Source of the DNA: Flavobacterium tructae
GTDB lineage: Bacteria > Bacteroidota > Bacteroidia > Flavobacteriales > Flavobacteriaceae
Assembly: GCF_002217475.1 (NCBI RefSeq)
Contig: NZ_MUHH01000003.1
Location: 107,519-171,518 of the forward strand
DNA length: 64,000 nucleotides
Direction: 5' to 3'
Shown: positions 16,311 through 25,053 of the stretch, piece after piece
Layout: the number at the start of each line of letters is the position of its first letter
How positions within the stretch are numbered: the first letter of the stretch is position 1
Translations under genes and position numbers: made by a program
The notes under the pieces: generated by a model
What the model was told of the DNA's origin: nothing
Database searches by the model: none
Seen by the model: only the letters and a program-made list of their open reading frames with translations

Positions 16311-17303
16311 ATGTTCCCATTACAAAGAAACCGCCGTTTAAGAACCAATGAATCCATTCGTTCTTTAGTTCGTGAAACTAGTTTAAGTCCACAGGATTTT
16401 ATGCTTCCGATGTTTGTTACTGAAGGAAAAGATGTAAAAGTAGCCATACCGTCTATGCCGGGAATTTACCGTCATTCTCTGGACAATACGATTAAAGAAG
16501 TAAAAGAAGCCTGGGATTTAGGAATTAAAGCGGTGAACATCTACGTAAAAATCAGCGATCATTTAAAAGACAATAAAGGTGTCGAAGCCTGGAACAAAGA
16601 CGGTTTGATGCAGCAAACCATCCGTGCAATAAAAGATGCTGTTCCTGAAATGATTGTAATGCCGGATGTGGCTCTCGATCCTTATTCAATTTATGGTCAT
16701 GACGGGATTATCGAAAATGGACAGCTTTTGAATGATCCTACGGTTGATGCTTTAACCCGAATGAGTTTAAGTCACGCAGAGGCGGGAGCCGATTTTGTTG
16801 CGCCAAGTGATATGATGGACGGAAGGGTTTTAGCCATTAGAAAAGCATTGGAAGAAAACGGACATCACAATGTGGGAATCATGAGTTACAGTGCCAAATA
16901 TGCTTCGGCATTTTACGGGCCATTTCGTGACGCTTTAGATTCTGCTCCTGTAGATTCTCAAAATATCCCAAAAGATAAGAAAACGTACCAAATGGATTAT
17001 GCCAACAGAATTGAAGGAATTCGTGAAGCTTTATTAGATGTTGAAGAGGGTGCAGATATCGTTATGGTAAAACCGGGAATCGCTTATTTAGACATTGTTC
17101 GTGAGGTGAAAAATGCCGTTCATGTACCGGTTGCCGTTTACCAGGTATCTGGTGAGTACGCTATGGTAAAGGCCGCAGCAGAGAGAGGGTGGCTTGATCA
17201 CGACAAAATTATGTTAGAGCAACTATATTGCATTAAGCGCGCAGGCGCCAGTATTATCTCGACTTACTTTGCCAAAGAAGCAGCAGTCTTACTAAACAAA
17301 TAA
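16311..17303 (+). CDS. hemB: porphobilinogen synthase (delta-aminolevulinate dehydratase)
   Basis: HemB condenses two 5-aminolevulinates to porphobilinogen. The 330-residue protein starts with the family N-terminus (RRLRTNESIRSLVRET). It carries both active-site lysines, in SYSAKYASAFYGPF and at Lys254 in DIVMVKPG. The metal-site region reads DVALDPYSIYGHDG rather than the Cys-rich zinc form, so it is of the non-zinc, magnesium-responsive type. It is separated from the main hem cluster by 5.7 kb of unrelated genes and a RAYT/REP locus. The cytochrome c gene follows after one base. Confidence 0.97.
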   Translation: MFPLQRNRRLRTNESIRSLVRETSLSPQDFMLPMFVTEGKDVKVAIPSMPGIYRHSLDNTIKEVKEAWDLGIKAVNIYVKISDHLKDNKGVEAWNKDGLMQQTIRAIKDAVPEMIVMPDVALDPYSIYGHDGIIENGQLLNDPTVDALTRMSLSHAEAGADFVAPSDMMDGRVLAIRKALEENGHHNVGIMSYSAKYASAFYGPFRDALDSAPVDSQNIPKDKKTYQMDYANRIEGIREALLDVEEGADIVMVKPGIAYLDIVREVKNAVHVPVAVYQVSGEYAMVKAAAERGWLDHDKIMLEQLYCIKRAGASIISTYFAKEAAVLLNK

Positions 17304-17304
17304 C

Positions 17305-17706
17305 ATGAAAAAAATACTATTCTTATCAGCCATTTTAGCGTTTGCATCCTGTAAAAAAGAAACTGCAGAAACGCCAGTTGAAACTACAACGGAAGCTTAT
17401 TCAGAAGGAGAAACAGCAAAAGCCAAAACTCCGGAAGAATTTGGAAAACAAATTTTTGAAGGACAGGGAAACTGTTTCTCCTGTCATCAGCCGGACAAAA
17501 AAGTAATTGGCCCAAGTATTCAGGAAATAGCCAAAATATACAAAGACAAAAACGGAGACATTGTTACTTTCCTGAAAGGAAAAGCTGACCCTATTGTTGA
17601 TCCGAGTCAGTTTGCCGTTATGAAGACTAATTTTCCGGTAACACAGGCGATGTCGGATGAAGAACTAAAAGCGATTGAAACCTATATTTACAGCCATTTA
17701 AAGTAA
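17305..17706 (+). CDS. c-type cytochrome lipoprotein
   Basis: The 133-residue protein has a lipoprotein signal (MKKILFLSAILAFASC, lipidated Cys16), then a Thr/Glu-rich linker. A single class I cytochrome c domain follows, with the heme-attachment motif CFSCH at residues 57-61. A Met in FAVMKTNFPV or TQAMSDEEL is the probable axial ligand. The C-terminal helix AIETYIYSHLK packs on the heme in this family. It is likely a periplasmic, membrane-anchored electron carrier. It starts one base after the hemB stop, so a heme consumer is co-transcribed with a heme-synthesis gene. Confidence 0.92.
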   Translation: MKKILFLSAILAFASCKKETAETPVETTTEAYSEGETAKAKTPEEFGKQIFEGQGNCFSCHQPDKKVIGPSIQEIAKIYKDKNGDIVTFLKGKADPIVDPSQFAVMKTNFPVTQAMSDEELKAIETYIYSHLK

Positions 17707-17780
17707 GATTATCGTTTCCTGCTGACATACTGTTGTCATTGCGTCATTTTACCTTTACAGCTTAATAAAAAACATGTAAG

Positions 17781-18227
17781 ATGGAACAAAAATTCAATGT
17801 TATTGGTATTTCAATAAGAACGACTAACGAAAATGGCCAATCGGGAACAGATATTCCGGCACTTTGGAATCGATTTATGTCAGAAGGAATTCTTCAAAAA
17901 ATTCCCAATAAAACTAGTAATGCGATCTATTGTATCTATACGGACTATGAAAAGGATTATACACGTCCTTATACCACAATATTGGGCTGTGTAGTAGAAA
18001 ATCTAACTGTTATTCCGGAAGGAATGGTTGCCAAAACGATCTCCGGAGTTCATTACCAAAAATTTACTGCCAAAGGCAATCTGGCCGACGGCATTGTGAT
18101 TAACGAATGGATAAAAATTTGGAACTCGGATTTAGACAGGCTTTATACCGAAGATTTTGAAATTTACGGAGAACAGGCTCAAAATCCTGAAGATGCAGAA
18201 GTTGATATCTATATTGCGATCTCATAA
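17781..18227 (+). CDS. GyrI-like / effector-binding domain protein
   Basis: This 148-residue stand-alone protein has the pattern of the GyrI-like (AraC effector-binding, SHS2-type) small-molecule domain: VIGISIRTTNE, IPALWNRFMSEGI, YCIYTDYEKDY, TTILGCVVENL and a C-terminal DVDIYIAI-like strand (here EVDIYIAIS). No DNA-binding domain is attached. Such proteins bind small hydrophobic or cationic ligands, and some protect gyrase or modulate stress. The ligand here is unknown. It ends at a strong terminator facing the M13 peptidase gene. Confidence 0.82.
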   Translation: MEQKFNVIGISIRTTNENGQSGTDIPALWNRFMSEGILQKIPNKTSNAIYCIYTDYEKDYTRPYTTILGCVVENLTVIPEGMVAKTISGVHYQKFTAKGNLADGIVINEWIKIWNSDLDRLYTEDFEIYGEQAQNPEDAEVDIYIAIS

Positions 18228-18240
18228 ATACAAAAACAAA

Positions 18241-18264
18241 AACGGCGCTAAAATTAGCGCCGTT
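18241..18264. terminator. bidirectional rho-independent terminator
   Basis: AACGGCGCTAA and TTAGCGCCGTT form an 11-bp perfect stem with a 2-base loop (AA), followed by TTTT on the plus strand and preceded by an A-rich run for the minus strand. It lies between convergent genes. Confidence 0.9.
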
Positions 18265-18280
18265 TTTTATAGGTTTTCTG

Positions 18281-20341
18281 TTACCAGATTTTAACTCTTT
18301 TATCAGGATCAATGTACATTTTGTCTCCTTTTTTAATATCGAAAGCCTTGTAAAAAGCATCAACATTTTGAATTGGCACTACAGCTCTGTACATTCCAGG
18401 TGAATGCGGATCTGTTTTAACCTGGCTTTTTATAGCCTCATCTCTTGATTTCGTTCTCCATACCGTAGCCCATGAAATAAAGAAACGCTGCTCTGGCGTA
18501 AATCCGTCAATTAATCCCGGATTTCCATTGGCTTTCAAATACAATTGCAATCCATCGTAAGCTGCATTTATTCCACCTAAATCACCAATATTTTCACCTA
18601 AAGTAAATTTACCGTCAACGTGAATTCCTGGTAAAGGCTCTAAAGCGCTGTATTGTGCTGCAAGAGCTCCTCCAAGAGCTGTAAATTGTTTTAAATCTTC
18701 CGGTGTCCACCAGTCTACAAGATTACCATCAGCATTGTAACGTGCTCCTGAATCATCAAACCCGTGAGAAATCTCGTGTCCGATTACTGCTCCTATTCCA
18801 CCGTAATTCACGGCTTCGTCTGCCTGATAATTGTAAAAAGGCGGTTGAAGGATCGCTGCCGGAAAAACAATCTCGTTGTAAGATGGGTTGAAGTAAGCAT
18901 TTACCGTTTGCGGAGACATTCCCCACTCTGTTTTATCAACCGGTTTTCCTAATTTAGCCAGGTTCTCAGCATAAGCCCATTTTGAGATACTTCTCATATT
19001 GTCAAAATACGTTCCGCCTTCCCCTACATTTTTAAGCTCTAAAGCTGAATAGTCTTTCCATTTATCAGGATATCCGATTTTAATGGTTAGTTTTTTCAAT
19101 TTCTCAATGGCTTTTACTTTGGTCTGTTGTGACATCCAAGGCAATGCATTAATTCTGTTTTCGTAAGCTAACATTACATTAGCAATCATTTTCTTTGCTT
19201 TGTCTTTTGCTTCAGCAGGGAATAATTTCTCTACATACAATTTTCCTAAGGCTTCACCGGTAGCAGTATTAATTACCTGTAACGCCATTTCTTCACGAGG
19301 ACGTTGTTTTAAAGCACCTGTCAACGTTTTTCCGTAGAAATCAAAATTAGCATTTTCGATATCTGTAGTCAAAGTCGAAGCAGTTCTGTTTAATAAAGAC
19401 CATTTTAAGTATTCTTTCCATGCCTCTACTTTCTTTTCAGAAAATGTCTTTTCCAAAGCAATCATATAACGTGGTTGCGCCACATTTACACTATCCAATT
19501 TTGCCATTCCAATTCCGGTAAAATATTTTTCCCATTGAATAGAAGGCGTGTTCTTTTTTAAATCAGCAATTGCTGTTGGATTGTATTGTTTTCTACGGTC
19601 TCTGCGCTCTACACGGTCTAATCTTGGAGCAGACAATTCGATTTCTAAAGCCAGAATTTGCTTGGCGCTTTCTTTTGCTTTTGCAGGAGATTCGCCAATA
19701 AATTGTAACATTCTGGCAACGTGTACTTCATACTTCTCACGTTTTTCTTTTGAATCTTTATCATCAGCGTTGTAATAATCTTTGTCTGATAATCCTAAAC
19801 CACCCGGACCTAAGTTAACTGTATTTTTGTTACTGTTTTTTGCATCTGGTCCCACAAAAACACCAAAGAAACCAATACCGCCTTGTGGCTGCATTTCGAT
19901 AAAGAAGTTTTGAAGATCTGTTACATTTTTAATGGCGTCGATCTTTTTTAAGAAAGGCTGAAGCGGTGTAACTCCTCTTTTATTACGTCCAACAGTATCT
20001 AAAATTGTATTGAATAAAGCAATCGCTTTACCCTGATCTGTATTGGATTTGTACTTAGGATCTTTTGATGCTTCTTTTAAGATAGCAAGTGCATCATTAT
20101 CCGTTTTCTGACGTAGTTCATTGAAACTTCCCCAGGAATTTCTATCACCAGGAATTTCAGTTTTGTCTAACCAGGTCCCGTTCACATATTTAAAGAAGTC
20201 TTCTTTCGGACTTACCTTGGTATCCATATTAGACAGATTGATACCGGGCTCTTTTGGTTTTGCACTTTGTGCGTTTACTGCGGTAATGCTAACCATTGCA
20301 GAAACAACACAAAACATTGGTTTTCGTAATTGTTTGATCAT
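18281..20341 (-). CDS. M13-family metallopeptidase (PepO/neprilysin-like), copy 1
   Basis: This 686-residue zinc peptidase has a signal peptide ending near VNAQS, the N-terminal DFFKYVNGTWLDKTEIP block of the M13 family and a long helical domain. The catalytic domain has NAYFNPSYNEIVFPAAIL, GHEISHGFDDSG (His522, Glu523, His526), the third ligand region GENIGDLGG, and a C-terminus ending VKIW. It is expected in the periplasm or outside the cell, cleaving small peptides. It is a tandem paralogue of the gene upstream, with the same length and conserved promoter region. The last ~215 residues are almost identical, while the N-terminal half has diverged. Confidence 0.95.
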   Translation of the reverse strand: MIKQLRKPMFCVVSAMVSITAVNAQSAKPKEPGINLSNMDTKVSPKEDFFKYVNGTWLDKTEIPGDRNSWGSFNELRQKTDNDALAILKEASKDPKYKSNTDQGKAIALFNTILDTVGRNKRGVTPLQPFLKKIDAIKNVTDLQNFFIEMQPQGGIGFFGVFVGPDAKNSNKNTVNLGPGGLGLSDKDYYNADDKDSKEKREKYEVHVARMLQFIGESPAKAKESAKQILALEIELSAPRLDRVERRDRRKQYNPTAIADLKKNTPSIQWEKYFTGIGMAKLDSVNVAQPRYMIALEKTFSEKKVEAWKEYLKWSLLNRTASTLTTDIENANFDFYGKTLTGALKQRPREEMALQVINTATGEALGKLYVEKLFPAEAKDKAKKMIANVMLAYENRINALPWMSQQTKVKAIEKLKKLTIKIGYPDKWKDYSALELKNVGEGGTYFDNMRSISKWAYAENLAKLGKPVDKTEWGMSPQTVNAYFNPSYNEIVFPAAILQPPFYNYQADEAVNYGGIGAVIGHEISHGFDDSGARYNADGNLVDWWTPEDLKQFTALGGALAAQYSALEPLPGIHVDGKFTLGENIGDLGGINAAYDGLQLYLKANGNPGLIDGFTPEQRFFISWATVWRTKSRDEAIKSQVKTDPHSPGMYRAVVPIQNVDAFYKAFDIKKGDKMYIDPDKRVKIW

Positions 20342-20368
20342 TTTTCTTTGTAGTTTTTAGTATATACA

Positions 20369-20376
20369 CAAACATA
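20369..20376 (-). promoter_or_regulatory. -7 box of M13 peptidase copy 1
   Basis: On the minus strand, TATGTTTG matches TAnnTTTG 28 bases from the start codon. The surrounding sequence, including AACGT and ATGTTAAATTTTT upstream, is shared with copy 2 (22700-22707). Confidence 0.6.
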
Positions 20377-20574
20377 TTCTAATTATTCCAAACGTCATGT
20401 TAAATTTTTCACATAAAATTGACTCAGGGAACGCCTTCAGACCACGGCCTGCTTCTATACCGATGATTAGTTAGATGGTTTACACTCCTTTATTTTTGTA
20501 GTACACTCTTAAAATTAAAGATCTCCTAAATCTGTGTGAGAAAAAAATAGAGGAAGAACTTTACAGAAATCAAA

Positions 20575-20597
20575 AACGACGCTGGTTTAGCGTCGTT
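20575..20597 (-). terminator. terminator after M13 peptidase copy 2
   Basis: On the minus strand AACGACGCT and AGCGTCGTT pair around a 5-base loop and are followed by a T-run. It lies 17 bp after the copy 2 stop codon and isolates the two paralogues as separate transcripts. Confidence 0.85.
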
Positions 20598-20613
20598 TTC
20601 TATGATTTTTCTG

Positions 20614-22674
20614 TTACCAGATTTTTACTCTTTTATCAGGATTGACATACATTTTGTCTCCCTTTTTAATTCCGAAAGCATCGTAAAAAGCATCTACATT
20701 CTGAACCGGAACAACAGCTCTGTACATTCCAGGTGAATGCGGATCTGTTTTTACCTGATTCTTAAGGGCTTCGTCTCTCGTTTTGGTTCTCCACACAGTT
20801 GCCCATGAGATAAAGAAACGCTGCTCCGGAGTGAATCCGTCAATCAATCCCGGATTACCATGTGCTTTTAAATACAACTGCAAACCATCGTAAGCAGCAT
20901 TAATACCTCCTAAATCACCAATATTTTCGCCTAACGTAAATTTACCATCAACGTGAATGCCCGGTAAAGGCTCTAAAGCGCTGTATTGATCAGCCAAAGC
21001 AGTACCAAGTGCCGTAAATTGTTTTAAATCTTCCGGTGTCCACCAGTCTACCAGGTTTCCTTCGGCATTGTAACGTGCCCCTGAATCATCAAAACCATGA
21101 GAGATTTCGTGACCAATAACCGCTCCGATACCACCGTAATTCACTGCTTCGTCTGCCTGATAATTGTAGAAAGGAGGCTGCAAGATTGCTGCCGGGAATA
21201 CAATCTCGTTGTACGACGGATTGAAATAAGCATTTACAGTCTGTGGCGACATTCCCCACTCGGTTTTATCAACCGGTTTGTATAATTTGTCGATTCCTTT
21301 TTTGAAATTCCACTTAGACAGATTTACCATATTTTCGAAATAACTTCCTCCCTCTGCTACACCTTTAATTTCAAGGGCCGAATAGTCTTTCCATTTATCC
21401 GGATACCCCACTTTTACAGTAAGCTTGTCCAGTTTTTCAATCGCTTTTATCTTTGTAGCCGCAGACATCCAACTCAAATTATTGATACGGGTTTTGTATG
21501 CCTGAATTACGTTATGAATCATGTCTACCGCTTTTGCTTTTGCTTCAGCAGGGAACACTTTCTCTACATATAACTTACCTAATGCTTCACCAACACTTGA
21601 GTTTACCACCTGCAATGCTTTTTCTTCACGTGGCAATTGTTTGATTGCACCTCTTAAAGTCTTGCTGTAAAAATCGAAATTAGCCGTCTCCAAATCTGTT
21701 GACAGTTCACTTGCATAAGAGTTCAGCAAATCCCATTTCAGGTATTCTTTCCACAGTGCTACTTTATTCTCTGTAAAAACAGTTTGTAAAGCTTTCATGT
21801 ATTTAGGTTCTGTCACTACTATACTCTGCAATTTTGCCAAACCAAGACTTGAGAGATAAGCATCCCAGTTAATGGCAGGCGTTAATTTTTGAAGTTCAGC
21901 AACGGTCATTGGATTGTATTGCAAACGACTGTCTCTGCTTTCTACACGATTCAATCTCGGTTTTGACAATTGTGTTTCTAAGGCTAAAATTCCGGCAGCA
22001 CTTTGCTTTGCTTTTTCCGGAGATTCACCAGCAAACTGCATCATTCTGGCCAAATGAAGTACATATTTTGAACGCTTTTCTTTAGAATCTTTATCCTCAG
22101 AGATATAATAATCCTGATCCGGCAATCCTAATCTGTTTGGATAAAGCATTACGGAGTTTTTAGAGCTGTTTTTCTCATCGGCGCCAATATAAATTCCGAA
22201 AAACACACTATTACCTTCCTGTCCAATTTCAGTCAGGTATTTTTGAAGATCAGCGATGTTTTTAATCGCATCAATTTTTTTAAAGTAAGGCTGCAGCGGT
22301 TTTATACCCGCTTTGTTTCTCCCAACTGTATCTAAAATCGTTGAAAACAAGTTTACTGCTTTACCCTGATCAGTATCTGATTTGTACTTTGGATTTTTAG
22401 AAGCTTCTTTCAGAATAGACATTGCGTCTTTATCTGTTTTTTTGATCAATTCATTAAAACTTCCCCACGTGGTACGATCACTTGGAATTTCAGTTTTACT
22501 CAGCCAGGTTCCGTTTACATATTGAAAAAAGTCCTGACCGGCACTGATTTTAGGATTCATGTACGAAACATTAATACCTGGTTCTTTGGAAGTTGCATTC
22601 TGAGCATTGACTGCTGTAAATGAAACTGCTGAAAAAAGGGCGCAGAACAAAGGTCTGCTAAATTGTCTTTTCAT
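20614..22674 (-). CDS. M13-family metallopeptidase (PepO/neprilysin-like), copy 2
   Basis: This 686-residue paralogue of the next gene downstream has the same architecture: a signal peptide (cleavage near VNAQN), DFFQYVNGTWLSKTEIPS, a long helical lid and the catalytic GHEISHGFDDSG with His522 and Glu523. GENIGDLGG and a terminal VKIW follow. By eye about a dozen substitutions separate the last ~215 residues of the two proteins. Synonymous sites differ freely, so constraint rather than very recent gene conversion keeps the catalytic half alike. Substrate choice probably differs through the N-terminal half. Confidence 0.95.
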   Translation of the reverse strand: MKRQFSRPLFCALFSAVSFTAVNAQNATSKEPGINVSYMNPKISAGQDFFQYVNGTWLSKTEIPSDRTTWGSFNELIKKTDKDAMSILKEASKNPKYKSDTDQGKAVNLFSTILDTVGRNKAGIKPLQPYFKKIDAIKNIADLQKYLTEIGQEGNSVFFGIYIGADEKNSSKNSVMLYPNRLGLPDQDYYISEDKDSKEKRSKYVLHLARMMQFAGESPEKAKQSAAGILALETQLSKPRLNRVESRDSRLQYNPMTVAELQKLTPAINWDAYLSSLGLAKLQSIVVTEPKYMKALQTVFTENKVALWKEYLKWDLLNSYASELSTDLETANFDFYSKTLRGAIKQLPREEKALQVVNSSVGEALGKLYVEKVFPAEAKAKAVDMIHNVIQAYKTRINNLSWMSAATKIKAIEKLDKLTVKVGYPDKWKDYSALEIKGVAEGGSYFENMVNLSKWNFKKGIDKLYKPVDKTEWGMSPQTVNAYFNPSYNEIVFPAAILQPPFYNYQADEAVNYGGIGAVIGHEISHGFDDSGARYNAEGNLVDWWTPEDLKQFTALGTALADQYSALEPLPGIHVDGKFTLGENIGDLGGINAAYDGLQLYLKAHGNPGLIDGFTPEQRFFISWATVWRTKTRDEALKNQVKTDPHSPGMYRAVVPVQNVDAFYDAFGIKKGDKMYVNPDKRVKIW

Positions 22675-22699
22675 TTATATTTAAATTTTGGTGGTTGTA

Positions 22700-22707
22700 C
22701 AAACGTA
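22700..22707 (-). promoter_or_regulatory. -7 box of M13 peptidase copy 2
   Basis: On the minus strand, TACGTTTG matches TAnnTTTG 26 bases from the start. The flanks match those of copy 1, so the duplication included the promoter. Confidence 0.6.
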
Positions 22708-22875
22708 TTCCTAATATCCGGAACGTAATGTTAAATTTTTTAAAATAATTGCAAAAACTCCATTATTATAACATCAAAACAGATCTTTTGAAATATTTTC
22801 ATGTTTTTATCATCGGTTTTTAACTCTATATTAGAATACTTTTTCGAATATTTGTTACACCGAATTTAAATAAAT

Positions 22876-23799
22876 GTGAAAGCAAAAATTCAGAATGCCG
22901 TTTCAGGAAAAATTGAAGCTATCGGATTACCGATTTTGGCTTTATGCTGGGTAAGTTTTTTTTGGGGAACCACCTGGCTGGCCTCTAAAGAAGGGGTAAA
23001 ACACATGCCTGCTTTACAGCTGGCCACCATTCGTCAGTTTTTAGGCGGAATTTTATATGTCGGATATTTTCTTCTGAAAAAACAGCCCTGGCCAAAAGGC
23101 AAACAGTGGCGTACGATCCTAATTCTCGCCTTTTTGAATTTTGTATGCAGCAACGGTTTAAGTACCTGGGGTGTAAAATACATGAGCAGTGGACTTGGAG
23201 CGATCATTAGTGCTTTATTTCCGATCTGGATTATTATCATCAACTTCTTTAACGGTCAGAAAATTGCCAAAATGGCTTTGATAGGCATCCTGATCAGTTT
23301 TGGAGGGGTTTGTGTTATTTTTATGGACTATATCTCTGATTTTCTCCGACCTGATTTTCAATTCGGAATTATACTAATGACGGCTTCTACCATAACCTGG
23401 GCTTTCGGAATACTTGAAACAAAGAAGAAAGCATCGAGTTTTAACCCCTATTTCAGTTTAGGATTGCAAATGCTGATTTCCAGTGTTTTTCTTTTTGGAA
23501 TTACGGAAGCTGCGGGAGTTAATATTCCCCTAAGCGAAATTCCACTGCCTTCTTTGTGGTCTATTCTCTATCTGGTTCTTATTGGGTCGGTTTTAACTTT
23601 CATCGCATTTATCTATTCGCTGCAGCATCTTCCAACAGAAATCAGCAGTATTTATGTGTACATCAATCCAATTGTTGCGATGATTTTAGGCTCGTTCATC
23701 TTTGGAGAAACCCTCACGCAGGCGATCGCGATTGGTACCATCGTAACGTTAACGGGACTGTATTTGGTAAACAAGACTATTCGGAAAACCAAAAAATAA
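22876..23799 (+). CDS. DMT-superfamily (EamA) transporter
   Basis: The 307-residue protein has ten hydrophobic helices arranged as two EamA repeats. The first repeat starts with LCWVSFFWGTTWLASKEG. The second has MTASTITWAFGILETKK and ends with the typical PIVAMILGSFIFGETLT. This is the drug/metabolite exporter fold of the inner membrane; the substrate cannot be read. The apparent start is a GTG at 22876. An overlapping ATG at 22874 is followed at once by a stop in its own frame. A REP-like element follows the gene. Confidence 0.88.
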   Translation: MKAKIQNAVSGKIEAIGLPILALCWVSFFWGTTWLASKEGVKHMPALQLATIRQFLGGILYVGYFLLKKQPWPKGKQWRTILILAFLNFVCSNGLSTWGVKYMSSGLGAIISALFPIWIIIINFFNGQKIAKMALIGILISFGGVCVIFMDYISDFLRPDFQFGIILMTASTITWAFGILETKKKASSFNPYFSLGLQMLISSVFLFGITEAAGVNIPLSEIPLPSLWSILYLVLIGSVLTFIAFIYSLQHLPTEISSIYVYINPIVAMILGSFIFGETLTQAIAIGTIVTLTGLYLVNKTIRKTKK

Positions 23800-23825
23800 A
23801 AAATTTGTTTCTTGGTGTCAATCTG

Positions 23826-23940
23826 CTTTAGCCCTTACAGGGCTTTGGGTATAATTATCATCATTATCATTCATAGCGCGTTGCGTCATGCTCATGCTTT
23901 TGGGCTTTCAGCCCTATTTCACTCCCTATAACCTGTTAAA
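23826..23940. repeat. composite REP-like element
   Basis: Three palindromic parts follow each other: AGCCCTTACAGGGCT (23830-23844), CATAGCGCGTTGCGTCATGC (about 23872-23891) and GGGCTTTCAGCCC (23902-23914). The same order of parts occurs at 38917-39002. There is no gene in the 200-bp gap. Confidence 0.75.
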
Positions 23941-24001
23941 AACTAAGCGCTCTTAGGATTTTGAAAAGTGCTTTTCGTATTTTTGCCTCCAAATTGCTTT
24001 T

Positions 24002-24667
24002 ATGAAATCTTTTCTATACAAATACCGTAAATTCTTTATTGTTCTTATTGTATTTTCAACCGTTACAATATCTTTATTTTACTCGGCTTTAAAACCGCAA
24101 AAAACTTTACCTATTTACAATCCTGCCGATGTAAATCCGGAACTGGTAGACAGCACGGTTCAATATAAAAGCAAATACCATACAATTGCCGATTTTTCGT
24201 TTGTGAATCAAAACGGAGATACTATTACTCAGAAGAATTACGAAGGAAAAATATATGTGGCCGACTTTTTCTTCACCACCTGCGGTTCAATCTGCCCAAA
24301 AATGACGACCAATCTCGAGGATGTTCAAAAAGCAGTTTTAAACAATCCGAAAGTAATGTTGCTTTCTCATACCGTATTTCCTGAGGTTGACAGTATCCCT
24401 GTTCTAAAAGCCTATGCCATAAAACATGGTGTGGTCGACAGCAAATGGAATCTGGTTACGGGCGATAAAAAAGAAATTTATACAATGGCACGAAAATCAT
24501 ACCTGGCTGTAAAACTCGGACGTCCTGATCAGCTTTACGATATGGTGCATACTGAGAATTTTGTTTTGGTGGATCAAAAAAGACGTGTTCGTGGTTTTTA
24601 TGACGGAACAAATAAGGAAGAAATTAAACGTCTTTTAGAAGACATTAATTTTCTGTGCCAGGAGTAA
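24002..24667 (+). CDS. SCO1/SenC family protein
   Basis: The 221-residue protein has an N-terminal membrane anchor (FFIVLIVFSTVTISLFY) and a periplasmic thioredoxin-like domain. The copper-binding CGSIC pair is at Cys94 and Cys98 in FFFTTCGSICPKM, and the third ligand His is in MVHTENFVLVDQ. SCO proteins deliver copper or reduce the Cu-A site of cytochrome c oxidase, and some act as thiol reductases. The neighbouring iron-uptake operon and the cytochrome c gene elsewhere in the window suit a respiratory role, but no oxidase subunit is nearby. Confidence 0.93.
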   Translation: MKSFLYKYRKFFIVLIVFSTVTISLFYSALKPQKTLPIYNPADVNPELVDSTVQYKSKYHTIADFSFVNQNGDTITQKNYEGKIYVADFFFTTCGSICPKMTTNLEDVQKAVLNNPKVMLLSHTVFPEVDSIPVLKAYAIKHGVVDSKWNLVTGDKKEIYTMARKSYLAVKLGRPDQLYDMVHTENFVLVDQKRRVRGFYDGTNKEEIKRLLEDINFLCQE

Positions 24668-24759
24668 TCCCTCGAAAGAACAATCGCGAAATTCATTAAA
24701 ATCGGTCTAAAATCCCTTATTTTTAGAAAGATTTAGCATTTCAGCAAGTGTTAAATACC

Positions 24760-24788
24760 TTGAAATAAAGAATAATTGCCTATTTTTG
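24760..24788 (+). promoter_or_regulatory. promoter of the feoAB operon
   Basis: TTG (24760-24762), an 18-base spacer and TATTTTTG (24781-24788) make a near-ideal Bacteroidota promoter 25 bases before the feoA start. I see no clear Fur-box palindrome around it. Confidence 0.75.
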
Positions 24789-24813
24789 CAATCTAAATTC
24801 AATCTAAATAAGC

Positions 24814-25053
24814 TTGCAAAATACTATCCACACTCTGAAAAAAGGCGAAAAAGCCATTATCAAAGATTTTGATATCGATCTTATTCCTCTAAAACTACTA
24901 GAAATGGGTTGTTTGCCGGGCAACTTAGTTGAATTACTGCAAATTGCGCCTTTTGGCGACCCTTTGTATTTAGACATTAATGGCTCACATGTAGCCATTC
25001 GCGTTGAAACTGCTCGTGAAATTGAAGTTGAACTTATCAAAACCAATTTGTAA
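24814..25053 (+). CDS. feoA: ferrous iron transport protein A
   Basis: This 79-residue SH3-like protein reads KKGEKAIIKDF, LKLLEMGCLPGNLVELLQIAP and VAIRVETAREIEVEL, the usual FeoA pattern. It is a cytoplasmic accessory to FeoB. The start appears to be TTG at 24814, correctly placed after a strong promoter, and no in-frame ATG precedes the conserved core. The stop overlaps the feoB start by one base (TAATG), so the two are translationally coupled. Confidence 0.93.
   Translation: MQNTIHTLKKGEKAIIKDFDIDLIPLKLLEMGCLPGNLVELLQIAPFGDPLYLDINGSHVAIRVETAREIEVELIKTNL

Noticed and set aside
18281..22674. One M13 copy being a pseudogene
   Set aside because: Both have intact frames of equal length, signal peptides, zinc-binding motifs, promoters and terminators.
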